From Kiloniella spongiae (GTDB lineage Bacteria > Pseudomonadota > Alphaproteobacteria > Kiloniellales > Kiloniellaceae): a stretch of DNA of 64,000 nt. Position 1 is the stretch's first letter, and each line of letters opens with the position of its first letter. The stretch spans positions 496,001-560,000 of the forward strand of contig NZ_LAQL01000002.1 of NCBI RefSeq assembly GCF_001026905.1, in the 5' to 3' direction. Position numbers and translations under genes: made by a program. The notes beneath the pieces were generated by a model, which made no database searches, had not been told where the DNA came from, and worked only from the letters and a program-made list of their open reading frames with translations. Of the stretch, positions 8,453 to 17,913 are shown piece after piece.

Positions 8453-9346
8453 GTGAAGAGTATGACTATTCAGGATATTAAATCCGTTGGCATTATTGGC
8501 GCAGGGCAAATGGGCAGTGGCATTGCACACGTTAGCTCAATTGCTGGCTTTGATGTTCACATGGTCGATGTTAATCAAGATCAACTTGATGCAGCACTCG
8601 CCACCATCAAAAAGAACATGCAGCGCCAGGCTTCCAAGGGAAAGATATCTGAATCTGACATCGCAACGGCCTTGGGAAGAATAAAAAGCTCACAACAATT
8701 GGAAAGCCTTTCTGATTGTGATGTCGTTATTGAAGCTGCCACTGAAAATGAAGAAATAAAAAAAGATATCTTCCGCAAAGTTTGTCCTTTGATGAAACCG
8801 GAAGCCATTCTTTGCTCTAACACCTCGTCAATTTCCATTACACGCTTGGCTGCTGTCACCAGTCGCCCAGGACAGTTCATGGGCATGCACTTCATGAATC
8901 CTGTTCCAATCATGCAGCTTGTAGAATTGATTCGTGGCATTGCGACAGAGCCAGATACCTACCAAGCAATAAAGGATATGACCCACAAGCTGGGCAAAAC
9001 ATCTGCTTCATCCGAAGATTTCCCGGCCTTTATTGTAAACCGTATTCTTCTGCCTATGATCAACGAGGCAGTTTACACCCTCTACGAAGGTGTCGGCACA
9101 GTTGATTCAATTGACACCGCGATGAAGCTCGGCGCGAACCATCCCATGGGACCGTTGGAACTGGCTGACTTTATCGGGCTTGATACCTGTCTTGCCATCA
9201 TGTCCGTCCTTTATGACGGTCTTGCCGATACCAAATACCGTCCCTGCCCGCTACTGGTGAAGTATGTAGAAGCAGGTTGGGTTGGCAAAAAATCAGGCCG
9301 TGGCTTCTATGATTACGGCGGCGAGACACCTGTACCAACGCGTTAA
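8453..9346 (+). CDS. hbd: 3-hydroxybutyryl-CoA dehydrogenase
   Basis: This NAD(P)-dependent enzyme interconverts acetoacetyl-CoA and (S)-3-hydroxybutyryl-CoA. The Rossmann motif GIIGAGQMGSGIA is at about residues 14-25. The catalytic segment GMHFMNPVPIMQLVEL and the C-terminal domain with FIVNRILLPMINEA and KSGRGFYDY fit the short, single-domain 3-hydroxyacyl-CoA dehydrogenase family (about 290 residues). The start is uncertain: GTG at 8453, with GGAA six nt before it, or ATG at 8462. The gene follows etfBA, as in many butyryl-CoA pathways. The (R)-specific PhaB at 29 kb handles the other stereoisomer. Confidence 0.93.
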   Translation: MKSMTIQDIKSVGIIGAGQMGSGIAHVSSIAGFDVHMVDVNQDQLDAALATIKKNMQRQASKGKISESDIATALGRIKSSQQLESLSDCDVVIEAATENEEIKKDIFRKVCPLMKPEAILCSNTSSISITRLAAVTSRPGQFMGMHFMNPVPIMQLVELIRGIATEPDTYQAIKDMTHKLGKTSASSEDFPAFIVNRILLPMINEAVYTLYEGVGTVDSIDTAMKLGANHPMGPLELADFIGLDTCLAIMSVLYDGLADTKYRPCPLLVKYVEAGWVGKKSGRGFYDYGGETPVPTR

Positions 9347-9363
9347 ACGTATATAGAATACCA

Positions 9364-9408
9364 AAACAAGAAGAGCCATCGTATACTCGTAGATGGCTCT
9401 TCTTGTTT
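9364..9408. terminator. Bidirectional terminator between hbd and the TlpA-like gene
   Basis: A perfect 17-bp stem pairs 9364-9380 (AAACAAGAAGAGCCATC) with 9392-9408 across an 11-nt loop. Both strands end in a short T-rich tract. It sits between two convergent genes and can stop transcription from either side. Confidence 0.8.
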
Positions 9409-9475
9409 CTAATGTTCAAAAAATCTGATCTTGTTTTTAATCCTATATTTTCTTTAAATCAGGCTTTCTATTTGG

Positions 9476-10054
9476 CTATTTGACGGTATAGAAGTCAACC
9501 AGCGTCTTTACTTCCGGCGCATCCCATTCAAAGGGGCCGATTAAGGCACCGACAATCATACCCTCTTTGCTGATCAAATAGGTTGAAGGCAAGCCTCGCA
9601 ATCCAAAAGCACGAGAAACCCGCCCCTTTGGATCCACATATGCCGGTAAATTTTCCAAATTTTTATCTTCGAAGAAAGGCAGTACTTTCTTTAGTCCGGC
9701 CCTATCTTCTGAAAGGGTGACCACCCGAAAGAGATCACTGCCCAATTCAGCCTGTAATCGGTCCAGATCCGGCATCTCCTTTACGCAAGGAGCACACCAT
9801 GTAGCCCAAAAATTCAAGAGAATTACCTGCCCTTCCATTTCCTTGAATGAGCGTAGTTTTCCCTCTTCATCCTGAAAGGTTTCGATCGGCACTGGAATAG
9901 GTGGATCGAACAGAGTAAAGTTCCCCTCGAGTCGCCCTTCAAGTGGAGGTTTATCCACTGCTCCAGCAGATGACGCATTCAACAAAAGCGTTACAGATGC
10001 TGCGCATAGCATGTGAAGAAAACCGGACAGGCGAAGGGCTTTAATCTGGATCAT
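9476..10054 (-). CDS. TlpA/ResA-like periplasmic thiol:disulfide oxidoreductase
   Basis: This is a 192-residue thioredoxin-fold protein with a signal peptide (MIQIKALRLS..., hydrophobic to about residue 30, AGA cleavage-like site). The redox motif LNFWATWCAPC has its cysteines at about 87 and 90, and GLRGLPSTYLI carries the cis-proline. Such proteins reduce cytochrome c apoproteins or other periplasmic disulfides. I chose the ATG at 10054. The longer frame to 10147 would run into the divergent argH gene and add a non-signal-like extension. The divergent start regions of this gene and argH are only about 50 nt apart, so their promoters overlap. Confidence 0.85.
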   Translation of the reverse strand: MIQIKALRLSGFLHMLCAASVTLLLNASSAGAVDKPPLEGRLEGNFTLFDPPIPVPIETFQDEEGKLRSFKEMEGQVILLNFWATWCAPCVKEMPDLDRLQAELGSDLFRVVTLSEDRAGLKKVLPFFEDKNLENLPAYVDPKGRVSRAFGLRGLPSTYLISKEGMIVGALIGPFEWDAPEVKTLVDFYTVK

Positions 10055-10104
10055 TTGTATAAGTCCATAAAGTCGTAAGACCGAATAAGGCGAAAGAGAA
10101 TACC

Positions 10105-11517
10105 GTGTCAGAACCAAAAACAACCAGTGAGACGTCTGCGAATGCAATGTGGGGCGGACGCTTTAGCGTTGGACCTTCCGAAGTTATGGAAAAAATCAAC
10201 GCTTCCATCGATTTTGACAAACGCATGTCCGCACAAGATATTGCCGGGTCAAAAGCTCACTGTAGCATGTTGGTTAAACAAGGTATTATCAACACCGAAG
10301 ATGGCAATGCAATACTTAAGGGTCTAGACACAATTTCGCGAGAAATTGAAAACGGCAGCTTCACCTTCTCTGCTGCTCTGGAAGATATTCACATGAATAT
10401 CGAAAACAGATTGCGCGAACTCATCGGCGACGCAGCAGGCAGACTACACACCGCACGCTCGCGAAACGACCAGGTAGCAACAGATTTCAAGCTTTGGGTT
10501 CGCAGTGCAATTGATGAGCTAGATAAGCAAACTGGTCTTCTGATTGAAGCTCTGATCAAGCAAGCTGAAGAAAATTTTGACGTTATTATGCCCGGCTACA
10601 CCCATCTTCAGGCAGCACAGCCTGTGACATTTGGTCACCACATGCTTGCCTATGTCGAAATGTTCGGGCGCGACAGAAGCCGACTACAAGATTGCCGCAA
10701 AAGATTGAATGAATGTCCCCTCGGTGCTGCTGCACTCGCAGGAACATCCTTCGCTATTGATCGGCATATGACTGCCGAAGCGCTTGGCTTTGACCGTCCT
10801 ACGGCAAACTCGCTGGATTCTGTGTCTGACAGAGACCATGCGCTTGAGTTCATGTCCTCTGGTGCAATTCTGGCAACCCATCTGTCACGTTTTGCAGAAG
10901 AGCTTGTGATCTGGTGTTCTCAAGGTTTCGGCTTTGTCACCCTTTCCGATGCTTTCACTACGGGTAGCTCGATTATGCCGCAAAAGAAAAATCCGGATGC
11001 GGCAGAGCTTATCCGCGGAAAAGTTGGCCGGGTTATAGGTGCAATGAACACGTTATTTGTCGTCATGAAGGGCCTGCCTTTGACCTATGGCAAGGATATG
11101 CAGGAAGATAAAGAACCTGTATTTGATGCTGCAGATACATTGATTTTAAGTGTTACGGCTATGACCGGAATGGTTAGCGACATGATAGCCAACCGTGACA
11201 AGCTACATGCTGCAACAGCTGATGGCTTCTTGACGGCAACAGACCTCGCTGACTGGTTGGTCAAGGAGCTTAATCTTCCTTTCCGAGATGCCCATCATGT
11301 TACAGGTACAATTGTAAAGTTAGCCGAAGACAAAGGCTGTGATATAAGTGATTTGAGCTTAGAAGAAATGCAAACTGTAGAAGCCCGCATTTCTCAGGAT
11401 ATATTCAGAGTTCTTACTGTTGAACAGTCTGCACAAAGCAGAACAAGTTTTGGCGGCACAGCCCCTGAAAATGTTAAGGCCGCTGCTAAAGCCGCCAGAG
11501 AGAGATTTTTGTCATGA
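10105..11517 (+). CDS. argH: Argininosuccinate lyase
   Basis: ArgH cleaves argininosuccinate to arginine and fumarate, the last step of arginine synthesis, and is a homotetramer of the fumarase/aspartase superfamily. The protein (470 residues) begins with the family's MWGGRF element and has the superfamily signature [12 protein letters not shown] near residues 286-297. Other conserved regions are [12 protein letters not shown] and [12 protein letters not shown]. The start is GTG at 10105 after AAAGAGA. The next gene, lptM, overlaps the stop codon by 4 nt (ATGA), and lysA follows: the common proteobacterial order argH-lptM-lysA. Confidence 0.97.
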   Translation: MSEPKTTSETSANAMWGGRFSVGPSEVMEKINASIDFDKRMSAQDIAGSKAHCSMLVKQGIINTEDGNAILKGLDTISREIENGSFTFSAALEDIHMNIENRLRELIGDAAGRLHTARSRNDQVATDFKLWVRSAIDELDKQTGLLIEALIKQAEENFDVIMPGYTHLQAAQPVTFGHHMLAYVEMFGRDRSRLQDCRKRLNECPLGAAALAGTSFAIDRHMTAEALGFDRPTANSLDSVSDRDHALEFMSSGAILATHLSRFAEELVIWCSQGFGFVTLSDAFTTGSSIMPQKKNPDAAELIRGKVGRVIGAMNTLFVVMKGLPLTYGKDMQEDKEPVFDAADTLILSVTAMTGMVSDMIANRDKLHAATADGFLTATDLADWLVKELNLPFRDAHHVTGTIVKLAEDKGCDISDLSLEEMQTVEARISQDIFRVLTVEQSAQSRTSFGGTAPENVKAAAKAARERFLS

Positions 11518-11819
11518 AACAAAGCCGGGCCATAAGAAAAAGTTGGATTGTACCAGGACAACACCTTTTCAATAAAAGATCTCTTGCAACAGCAACTCTT
11601 ATTGGCGCAGGTTTGCTTCTTGCCGCGTGCGGTAAAGTCGGGAGCCTTGATCGCCCCGGCGGAGATTGGGAATATCCACAGCAGTACCCCTATCCACCTG
11701 CTGTAACACCAAACTCTTCAACGACAGGCACGCAAACTACGGATCAACAAAACGCTATACCCGAGAGTTTACAAATACGTAAAAATTCGAAGGTCAAGAC
11801 AAAGACATACGGACAGTAA
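11514..11819 (+). CDS. lptM: LptM-type small lipoprotein
   Basis: This is a 101-residue lipoprotein: a basic N-terminus, a hydrophobic stretch and the lipobox LAAC at residues 36-39. [12 protein letters not shown] follows, the family hallmark CGxxGxLxxP. LptM (formerly YifL) helps mature the LPS translocon LptD in the outer membrane in E. coli. The rest is Pro/Tyr/Thr-rich and low-complexity. It overlaps argH by ATGA and is followed 5 nt later by lysA, so it is translationally linked to both. This copy has a longer N-terminus and tail than E. coli LptM. Confidence 0.85.
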   Translation: MKQSRAIRKSWIVPGQHLFNKRSLATATLIGAGLLLAACGKVGSLDRPGGDWEYPQQYPYPPAVTPNSSTTGTQTTDQQNAIPESLQIRKNSKVKTKTYGQ

Positions 11820-11824
11820 AAATT

Positions 11825-13096
11825 ATGAGTGCCTTTGAATACCGCCATGGTCAGCTTCATGTCGAAGACCTGCCACTGGAAGAAATCGCCCAAGAAGTTG
11901 GAACACCTTTCTTTTGTTATTCCACCCAAGCTATGGTGAATGCATACAACTCTTTTTCTGATGCTCTTGCAAAAGCAGGCGTCAAAGGCACAATCTGTTA
12001 TGCACTGAAGGCAAATTCTAACCAGTCTGTTATCCAAACCCTTGCCAAGGCAGGTGCAGGTGCAGACGTGGTCTCTGAAGGAGAACTTCGACGTGCATTG
12101 GAAGCTGGCGTTGACCCGAAGAAAATTGTCTTTGCTGGCGTCGGTAAAAAACCATCCGAAATGGCTGTCGGTTTGAAAGCAGGCATTTTACAGTTCAACG
12201 TTGAATCTTTACCTGAATTAGAAGCTCTGTCTGCTGTCGCCCAAAAAATGGGGGTTACGGCCCCAGTTGCTTTCAGAATCAATCCTGACGTCGACGCAAA
12301 AACCCATGCAAAAATTTCGACTGGAAAAGCAGAAAACAAATTTGGCATTGATATACCAAGCGTTCGGAACTTTGTAGAACAAGCCAAGGTGCTTCCTAAT
12401 ATTGCTGTCGAAAGTCTGGCTGTCCACATTGGATCACAGTTAACAGATGCCAGTCCCTTCAAAGATGCCTTTGCAAGATTGGCAAGTCTCTACAGTGAGT
12501 TACAAACTGCTGGTCTACCGTTAAAACGGATCGACTTTGGCGGCGGTCTTGGCATTCAATACAATGATGAAACACCTCCGGATTTAAGCGAATATGCTCA
12601 AGCCGTTAGTGAAGCCATGCAAGGTTTGGATGCAGAATGTATCTTTGAGCCCGGACGTTTTCTGGTTGGCAACGCTGGTGTTCTGGTAACAGAAACCATC
12701 TATGTAAAAGACGGTACAAATCGTCGTTTTTTAATCATCGACGCAGCCATGAATGATTTGATCAGGCCTTCACTTTACGATGCCTGGCACGACATCACAC
12801 CGTTAAAACAGCCCGATGAAAGTGCCACGCTCACACCATGCGATATTGTTGGGCCAATTTGTGAGTCTGGTGATACTTTTGCCACCCAAAGACCTCTTCC
12901 AGAAATAGACGCAGGTGACTTACTCGCCATGGAATCCGCTGGTGCTTATGGTGCAGTAATGGCTTCGAGTTACAATACTCGACTTAATGCTCCCGAAATT
13001 TTGGTTAAAGGTGATCAATATGCGATTGTACGTAAGCGTATTGATTATGATACACTGATAAAACAGGACATTCTGCCTCAGTGGTTGTCAGAATAA
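11825..13096 (+). CDS. lysA: Diaminopimelate decarboxylase
   Basis: LysA decarboxylates meso-diaminopimelate to lysine, a PLP-dependent fold III enzyme. The PLP lysine lies in CYALKANSN (about residue 61). The glycine-rich phosphate loop is IDFGGGLGIQY. The partner-subunit cysteine lies in CESGDTFA (about residue 346), and EPGRFLVGNAG is also present. The length of 423 residues is normal. It lies in the argH-lptM-lysA operon. The diaminopimelate branch genes dapD and dapE lie further along, at 57-59 kb. Confidence 0.96.
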   Translation: MSAFEYRHGQLHVEDLPLEEIAQEVGTPFFCYSTQAMVNAYNSFSDALAKAGVKGTICYALKANSNQSVIQTLAKAGAGADVVSEGELRRALEAGVDPKKIVFAGVGKKPSEMAVGLKAGILQFNVESLPELEALSAVAQKMGVTAPVAFRINPDVDAKTHAKISTGKAENKFGIDIPSVRNFVEQAKVLPNIAVESLAVHIGSQLTDASPFKDAFARLASLYSELQTAGLPLKRIDFGGGLGIQYNDETPPDLSEYAQAVSEAMQGLDAECIFEPGRFLVGNAGVLVTETIYVKDGTNRRFLIIDAAMNDLIRPSLYDAWHDITPLKQPDESATLTPCDIVGPICESGDTFATQRPLPEIDAGDLLAMESAGAYGAVMASSYNTRLNAPEILVKGDQYAIVRKRIDYDTLIKQDILPQWLSE

Positions 13097-13170
13097 TATA
13101 AGCGACCTTTTCCCTTCTTTTTAAAGGGGCGGTATGTCCAAATGAGCCTACCAAAGGAACATATGGACCG

Positions 13171-15711
13171 ATGGATAGTACCGCCCGAAGAAGACCTCAA
13201 TTAAAGAAACAGGCGATCAGGCCCGAGCTTGGGTTGCCGTGGAAAATTCAGGCAAAAACCAACCTGACCAAAATCATCCTCTTTTGGGAAAATTTCTGGA
13301 AGGCATCCTCGCTTTTTTGGGGAATACTTGGCGCTGTAATTACACTTATCCTTCTGGATTTTCCGGCCCAAATCCCGGTTTGGGGGCATATTTCCTTTCT
13401 TGTTTTATCAGGGATCTTAATTATCTACGCCGGCATTAAGGCACTTTTATCGACAAAGATGCCAACTCGTTACCAAACCTTACGACGCCTTGAGCAAGAC
13501 AATCAACTCTCTCATCGTCCCTTAAGCAGCCTTGATGATCGGCCAATAAAAACATCAAAGACAGGTCTAGGTCTTTGGCTCAACAACAAAAAACGTCTGG
13601 CTGCTTCGCTCAATTCACTCAAATTAACATCACCAAAACCACAGATTTTTAAACTGGATCCTTATGGGTTACGGTCATTAATCATCATGGGATTGTTCAT
13701 TGCCGCTTTTTCATTTCATCAATGGCCAAGTCGTCTGACTTCTGCCTTTGAATTTAAAAAACTAACTTCATTGGCGAACCAACAAGGTACAACCTTTAGC
13801 TTGTGGTTGACCCCACCAGATTACACCGGAATGTCACCTCTTTTTTATGACCAGAGCTTTACCCCGCCTGAAGAAATAAATCTGCCAAAAGGAAGTAAAG
13901 TAATCGCCCAGTTCCACGGCGAAGAAACCCCACCGGATATTCAACTCGGCGCGCATACCTTCCCAACAGAGCAAACGGGCAAGCTCAACCATCAAAGCGA
14001 ATTTGTGATTGAACAAAGCGGCACATTAGAGATTGGAAGTTCATTTTCATCACTGATCAGTACCAAGATTAATCTTATCGAAGACTCTCCGCCAAAGATC
14101 TTTCTCACCGAACAACCGCAAGGTAACGATCTGGGATTGCTTAGGATCAGTTATGAGGCACACGATGACTACGGCACCAATCTGCTCACCATTGAACTTT
14201 GGCCCATGGGCGACACGTCGGAAGCCGAAAAAACACAAATAAAGCTTCCCCTGCCTGCAAGTAAAGTGACTGAATACAAGGGGCAACATTATCTTGACCT
14301 CACAGACAATATTCTTGCTGGGGAAGAAGTCTGGTTTCAACTTTCTGTACAAGATCTTATCGAGCAACAAAGCCAAACTGACGCTATAAAAATTATAATA
14401 CCTGAACGTGATTTTACACACCCCCTAGCCCAACAGCTTGTACAGCTCCGCAAAGATCTGAACACTCCAGGAAGCAAACTAGATGTTATCGCAACACTGG
14501 GATTGCTGGTGAAAAAACCGGAAACCTACAATCACGATAGCCTTGTGGCCTTAACAATGAGTATTGCGGGGAAACATCTGCTTTTTAATCACACGCCACC
14601 GGCAGTCAAAGAAAGTCAAAGTATCCTTTGGAAAACAGCATTGCATCTTGAAGATGGTCGCATCAGTACCGCACAAAGAGAACTAAGAAACATTCAGCAG
14701 CAGCTACGAGATGCCCTGAGTTCAAATGCAGATCAAGATGAAATCTCTCGCCTTATGGATCAATTACAACAGGCTGTGGATCAACTTTTGACAAACATGC
14801 TGGAAGATTTCTTAAACAACGCTGACAAAAAGGCTCCGGCACAAGCATCCGACAATGCCCAAACAATTGAAAGTAAAGATCTCCAGAACATGATTGAGCA
14901 AGCTCGCATGCTTGCTGAAAACGGTTCAATGGAAGAAGCAATGGAGATGTTATCCCAGCTTCAGAATATGCTTGAAAACCTTGCGTTCCAGCAGGGGCAG
15001 CAACCTGGCAACAATGCTAACGATGTAGGTCGGGAAACATTCGAAAAACTTCAAGAACTCACAAAGAGACAGGAAGAACTTCTGGAAAATAGCTACAAAC
15101 GGCAACAAGAAGCTCAGAAGCAGCAAGACGGAAATGGATCTAAACCCTCACCTCAGACCATGCCAGGCGATGGTCGTCCCGGCGAGCAGGCCAGAGAACA
15201 AAAAAATGAACGCTATCGTGATGCCAAAAGCCAGGAACGTATTCGGCAAGAGCTTGAACAGATGATGGAAAATATTCAGGAACTGCTTGGTAATTTACCC
15301 GAAGATTTTGATCAGGCCGAGCAATCTATGGGGATTGCCCGTGACGCCCTTCAAGGTCAGGATGGTGAAGGAAAAGAGAATGAACAAGCTGTTCGCGCAC
15401 AGACTAGAAGCTTGCGAAAACTGCAAAATGGTACTGAGCAAGCAGCTGCAAAATATTTAAAAATGCTCAGCCAGGCTCCTGAGCGGGGGAGCGGCTGGGT
15501 CAGAGGTAAAGATGGATCTGGCCGAGATCCATTTGGAAGAAACATCGGAAACAAAGGAGGAAGCATCGCCAAGCAAGGCGTTCCCCTACCAAACGAAACC
15601 GATGTTATGAGAAGTAGGTCTATCTTGGAAGAACTAAGAAACAGGCGCAATGACCGTCAACGCTCTCAAGAAGAAAGAACCTATATACAGAAACTGCTGG
15701 AGCGCTTTTAG
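13171..15711 (+). CDS. TIGR02302/DUF4175 family large membrane protein
   Basis: This 846-residue protein has a basic N-terminus, two close membrane helices (about 46-64 and 72-93) and a third near 169-186. A beta-rich extracytoplasmic part follows. The C-terminal half is long, Gln/Glu-rich and helical, likely coiled coil (about 480-740), ending in a Gly/Arg-rich tail. This matches the alphaproteobacterial TIGR02302 family, which usually follows lysA as here; its function is unproven. The ATG at 13171 is chosen. An ATG at 13163 is in another frame and stops after 13 codons. AAGGA lies about 12 nt upstream, a long spacing. Confidence 0.85.
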   Translation: MDSTARRRPQLKKQAIRPELGLPWKIQAKTNLTKIILFWENFWKASSLFWGILGAVITLILLDFPAQIPVWGHISFLVLSGILIIYAGIKALLSTKMPTRYQTLRRLEQDNQLSHRPLSSLDDRPIKTSKTGLGLWLNNKKRLAASLNSLKLTSPKPQIFKLDPYGLRSLIIMGLFIAAFSFHQWPSRLTSAFEFKKLTSLANQQGTTFSLWLTPPDYTGMSPLFYDQSFTPPEEINLPKGSKVIAQFHGEETPPDIQLGAHTFPTEQTGKLNHQSEFVIEQSGTLEIGSSFSSLISTKINLIEDSPPKIFLTEQPQGNDLGLLRISYEAHDDYGTNLLTIELWPMGDTSEAEKTQIKLPLPASKVTEYKGQHYLDLTDNILAGEEVWFQLSVQDLIEQQSQTDAIKIIIPERDFTHPLAQQLVQLRKDLNTPGSKLDVIATLGLLVKKPETYNHDSLVALTMSIAGKHLLFNHTPPAVKESQSILWKTALHLEDGRISTAQRELRNIQQQLRDALSSNADQDEISRLMDQLQQAVDQLLTNMLEDFLNNADKKAPAQASDNAQTIESKDLQNMIEQARMLAENGSMEEAMEMLSQLQNMLENLAFQQGQQPGNNANDVGRETFEKLQELTKRQEELLENSYKRQQEAQKQQDGNGSKPSPQTMPGDGRPGEQAREQKNERYRDAKSQERIRQELEQMMENIQELLGNLPEDFDQAEQSMGIARDALQGQDGEGKENEQAVRAQTRSLRKLQNGTEQAAAKYLKMLSQAPERGSGWVRGKDGSGRDPFGRNIGNKGGSIAKQGVPLPNETDVMRSRSILEELRNRRNDRQRSQEERTYIQKLLERF

Positions 15712-15743
15712 AGGTATCTCGCAGGAAACAGAATCGTTCAGGT

Positions 15744-16112
15744 CTAACTTTCTTTTACACCTAAGGCTTCTTCTGCTGCGTCGCAAATTTCCTGAAGGCT
15801 AAAGGGTTTTGTCACAACTTTAAAAATCAATTCTTCCAGATTATGCGCCCGTTGTTTTTCTGCCGAATAACCGGTCATAAGTAACACGGGCATATCAGGT
15901 GCATCTTTTGCGACCTTGAGAGCCAACCCGATACCATCCAATCCCGGCATAACAATATCAGTGATCAATAAATCATATGTATCTTCACCAAGAGCCTCTA
16001 AGGCTTGCATTCCGTCGCCAACGGCTTTTACATCGTGATTTTTATGCGTCAAAGCCCGTGCGACAAAACTACGAACAGCATTATCATCTTCAGCTATCAA
16101 AATCTTCGACAT
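15744..16112 (-). CDS. cpdR: Single-domain response regulator, CpdR-like
   Basis: This is a 122-residue receiver domain without an output domain. The acidic pair is D9-D10, the phosphoacceptor D52 lies in LLITDIVMPG, T80 and K102 (TKPF) complete the active site. The sequence ILIAEDDNAVRSFVARAL...GDGMQALEAL closely resembles Caulobacter CpdR. When unphosphorylated, CpdR localises ClpXP and promotes degradation of CtrA and other cell-cycle proteins. A CtrA-type box lies 33 nt upstream (16145-16159). The gene is convergent with the DUF4175 gene. Another CheY-like role cannot be excluded. Confidence 0.8.
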   Translation of the reverse strand: MSKILIAEDDNAVRSFVARALTHKNHDVKAVGDGMQALEALGEDTYDLLITDIVMPGLDGIGLALKVAKDAPDMPVLLMTGYSAEKQRAHNLEELIFKVVTKPFSLQEICDAAEEALGVKES

Positions 16113-16144
16113 ACAGGCCCACCGCTAACACGTTACACTTATGG

Positions 16145-16159
16145 TTAACATTACGTTAA
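16145..16159. promoter_or_regulatory. CtrA-type box upstream of cpdR
   Basis: A perfect TTAA-N7-TTAA (TTAACATTACGTTAA) lies 33 nt before the cpdR start codon. This is the full consensus of the CtrA response regulator in Caulobacter and relatives. Its position is compatible with control of cpdR, a gene that itself belongs to the CtrA degradation pathway. Confidence 0.55.
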
Positions 16160-16233
16160 TTAGAGGATATCACGGAGTTACCAGTGACGCCATGCTTGAA
16201 AAATAACGCGTTGAAAGACCACAGCTAATGGAT

Positions 16234-17019
16234 TTATTCTGCAACAGGAGAAAAATCCGGATTTTGTAAAGCATCCTCGTCCGATATAAAGTTCACATTG
16301 ACCAGCTTAGCTTTGGAACTGTTCACCAGTTCAATTAAAAACGTAATTTTTTCTTCCGGATCAAGATAAGCGACATCAGCAATAATCGTCTTACGAGATA
16401 CAGCCTCACCACTCTCTGTTCTCATTGCACCAAGTAATTTAGGCACAACAACCTTCTTATCGGTCGTGTTCTGAATTTCACCAGTTATAACAATAAGCTT
16501 CTGACCATCCCGCGAGGCCCGCTCAATCTCTTGATTTTCTATCGCAAGCCCATAACCAACAGGATAAACTTGGAGATCGAGAAAGTCATAAACCTTCATT
16601 GCCTCGGGGACGGTATTTACAATTTGAATACGTACAGATTGATCAGCAACAGCGTAACCCGCGCCTCCACCCAAGATAAGAAGCAATAGCCAGGCAATGA
16701 GCCCACCTTTGCCTTTCTTCTTCTCTTTCTTTTTATCCGCCGCAAAGCCTTTCGGGCGCTTGGAGCGTACATTCCCAGGCTCAACAAAATCATCATCCAA
16801 CGGCGAAGGTTCCGGTGGCATTGGTGAGGGTGTATCCGCAGAAGATGCCGCTACATTTTCATCAGTAGGAATGTCCGCATCCGTCGGCGTAAATTCAAGC
16901 TCTGGCTCCTGAAACCATGTATGCCGACAGCTACTGCATCGAACTTTTCGCCCGGAATCACCCAAGGCTTCAGAGGCAATTCGGAATTTGCTACTGCATT
17001 CAGGACAAGAAACAATCAT
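16234..17019 (-). CDS. MJ0042-type zinc-ribbon protein with DUF3426 domain
   Basis: This is a 261-residue protein. The N-terminal zinc ribbon has CPECSSKF and CSSCRHTW pairs (about residues 5-36). An acidic Pro/Ser-rich linker follows. After a Lys-rich patch there is one transmembrane helix (about 107-127), and then a DUF3426 domain. The family is frequent in proteobacteria but its function is unknown; the layout suggests a membrane-anchored protein with a cytoplasmic zinc site. I chose the ATG at 17019, which has GGTGA about 8 nt upstream, over the GTG at 17031. It is divergent from ftsE, an arrangement seen in related genomes. Confidence 0.8.
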   Translation of the reverse strand: MIVSCPECSSKFRIASEALGDSGRKVRCSSCRHTWFQEPELEFTPTDADIPTDENVAASSADTPSPMPPEPSPLDDDFVEPGNVRSKRPKGFAADKKKEKKKGKGGLIAWLLLLILGGGAGYAVADQSVRIQIVNTVPEAMKVYDFLDLQVYPVGYGLAIENQEIERASRDGQKLIVITGEIQNTTDKKVVVPKLLGAMRTESGEAVSRKTIIADVAYLDPEEKITFLIELVNSSKAKLVNVNFISDEDALQNPDFSPVAE

Positions 17020-17196
17020 GCGATTTTTCACCAGCGAAGAAACTAAATTGGCCTTAATTTATACGGGCCATAAAATACGATGGCAAGTAAGGCCTTACAC
17101 AACGGACGTTTTTGTTCTCTGATCAATGATTTATCAGGGGACAAGGCTTTACGCTAGCGGACAAAATATGTCATTGTTTCTCCGTCATTCACCACT

Positions 17197-17913
17197 ATGG
17201 ATTTCAAACTTTTGGTCCGCTTTCAAGATGTTCATTTGCGTTATGGCTCTGGCCCCGATGTCCTGCATCAGGTCAATTTAACTCTCGCACCGGGTTCTTT
17301 CCACTTTATGGTTGGGCCAAGTGGTGCAGGAAAATCATCCCTATTGCGCTTGATGTACCTGGCACATCGTCCGTCTTCTGGTCGTCTCAGTATTTTTGGA
17401 CGGGACGTATCCCAACAAGACCGAAAAGAACTGACCATGCTAAGACGACGCATTGGCATTATTTTTCAAGATTTTCGACTACTTGATCATCTGACCGCAT
17501 TGGAAAATGTTGCCCTGCCGCTCACGATTACCGGGCAGTCACTAGATAAAGTCAGACGAAATGTAAGTGAATTACTCTCCTGGGTTGGCCTTGCTGATTA
17601 TCTGGATGCGAAACCGCCAACATTATCTGGCGGTCAACAGCAACGTGTTGCGATTGCACGCGCTGTTATTGCACGTCCCAGCCTGCTTTTAGCTGATGAA
17701 CCAACAGGGAATCTGGATGATAAGATCGCTGAGCGGTTACTCTTCCTGTTTGAAGAACTGAATAAACGCGGCACAACCATTGTCGTGGCATCCCATAATG
17801 AAGGACTGGTAAACCGTTTTAATCACCCCGTTTTTAAAATAGTGAATGGCGAAGTAAGACTGATCCGGAACCAACAAAATTCTCCTGTAACACCGACAGC
17901 GGAGAACATGTAA
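17197..17913 (+). CDS. ftsE: Cell division ATP-binding protein FtsE
   Basis: FtsE is the ATPase of the FtsEX complex, which couples divisome assembly to peptidoglycan hydrolase activation. In the 238 residues, Walker A is GPSGAGKSS (40-48), the ABC signature is LSGGQ (144-148) and Walker B is LLLADEP (164-170). The Q-loop FQDFRLLDHLTALENVALPL is typical of FtsE. The ftsX start overlaps the stop codon (TAATG), so translation is coupled. The start region lacks a clear ribosome site; ATG 17197 is the first good start. Confidence 0.95.
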   Translation: MDFKLLVRFQDVHLRYGSGPDVLHQVNLTLAPGSFHFMVGPSGAGKSSLLRLMYLAHRPSSGRLSIFGRDVSQQDRKELTMLRRRIGIIFQDFRLLDHLTALENVALPLTITGQSLDKVRRNVSELLSWVGLADYLDAKPPTLSGGQQQRVAIARAVIARPSLLLADEPTGNLDDKIAERLLFLFEELNKRGTTIVVASHNEGLVNRFNHPVFKIVNGEVRLIRNQQNSPVTPTAENM

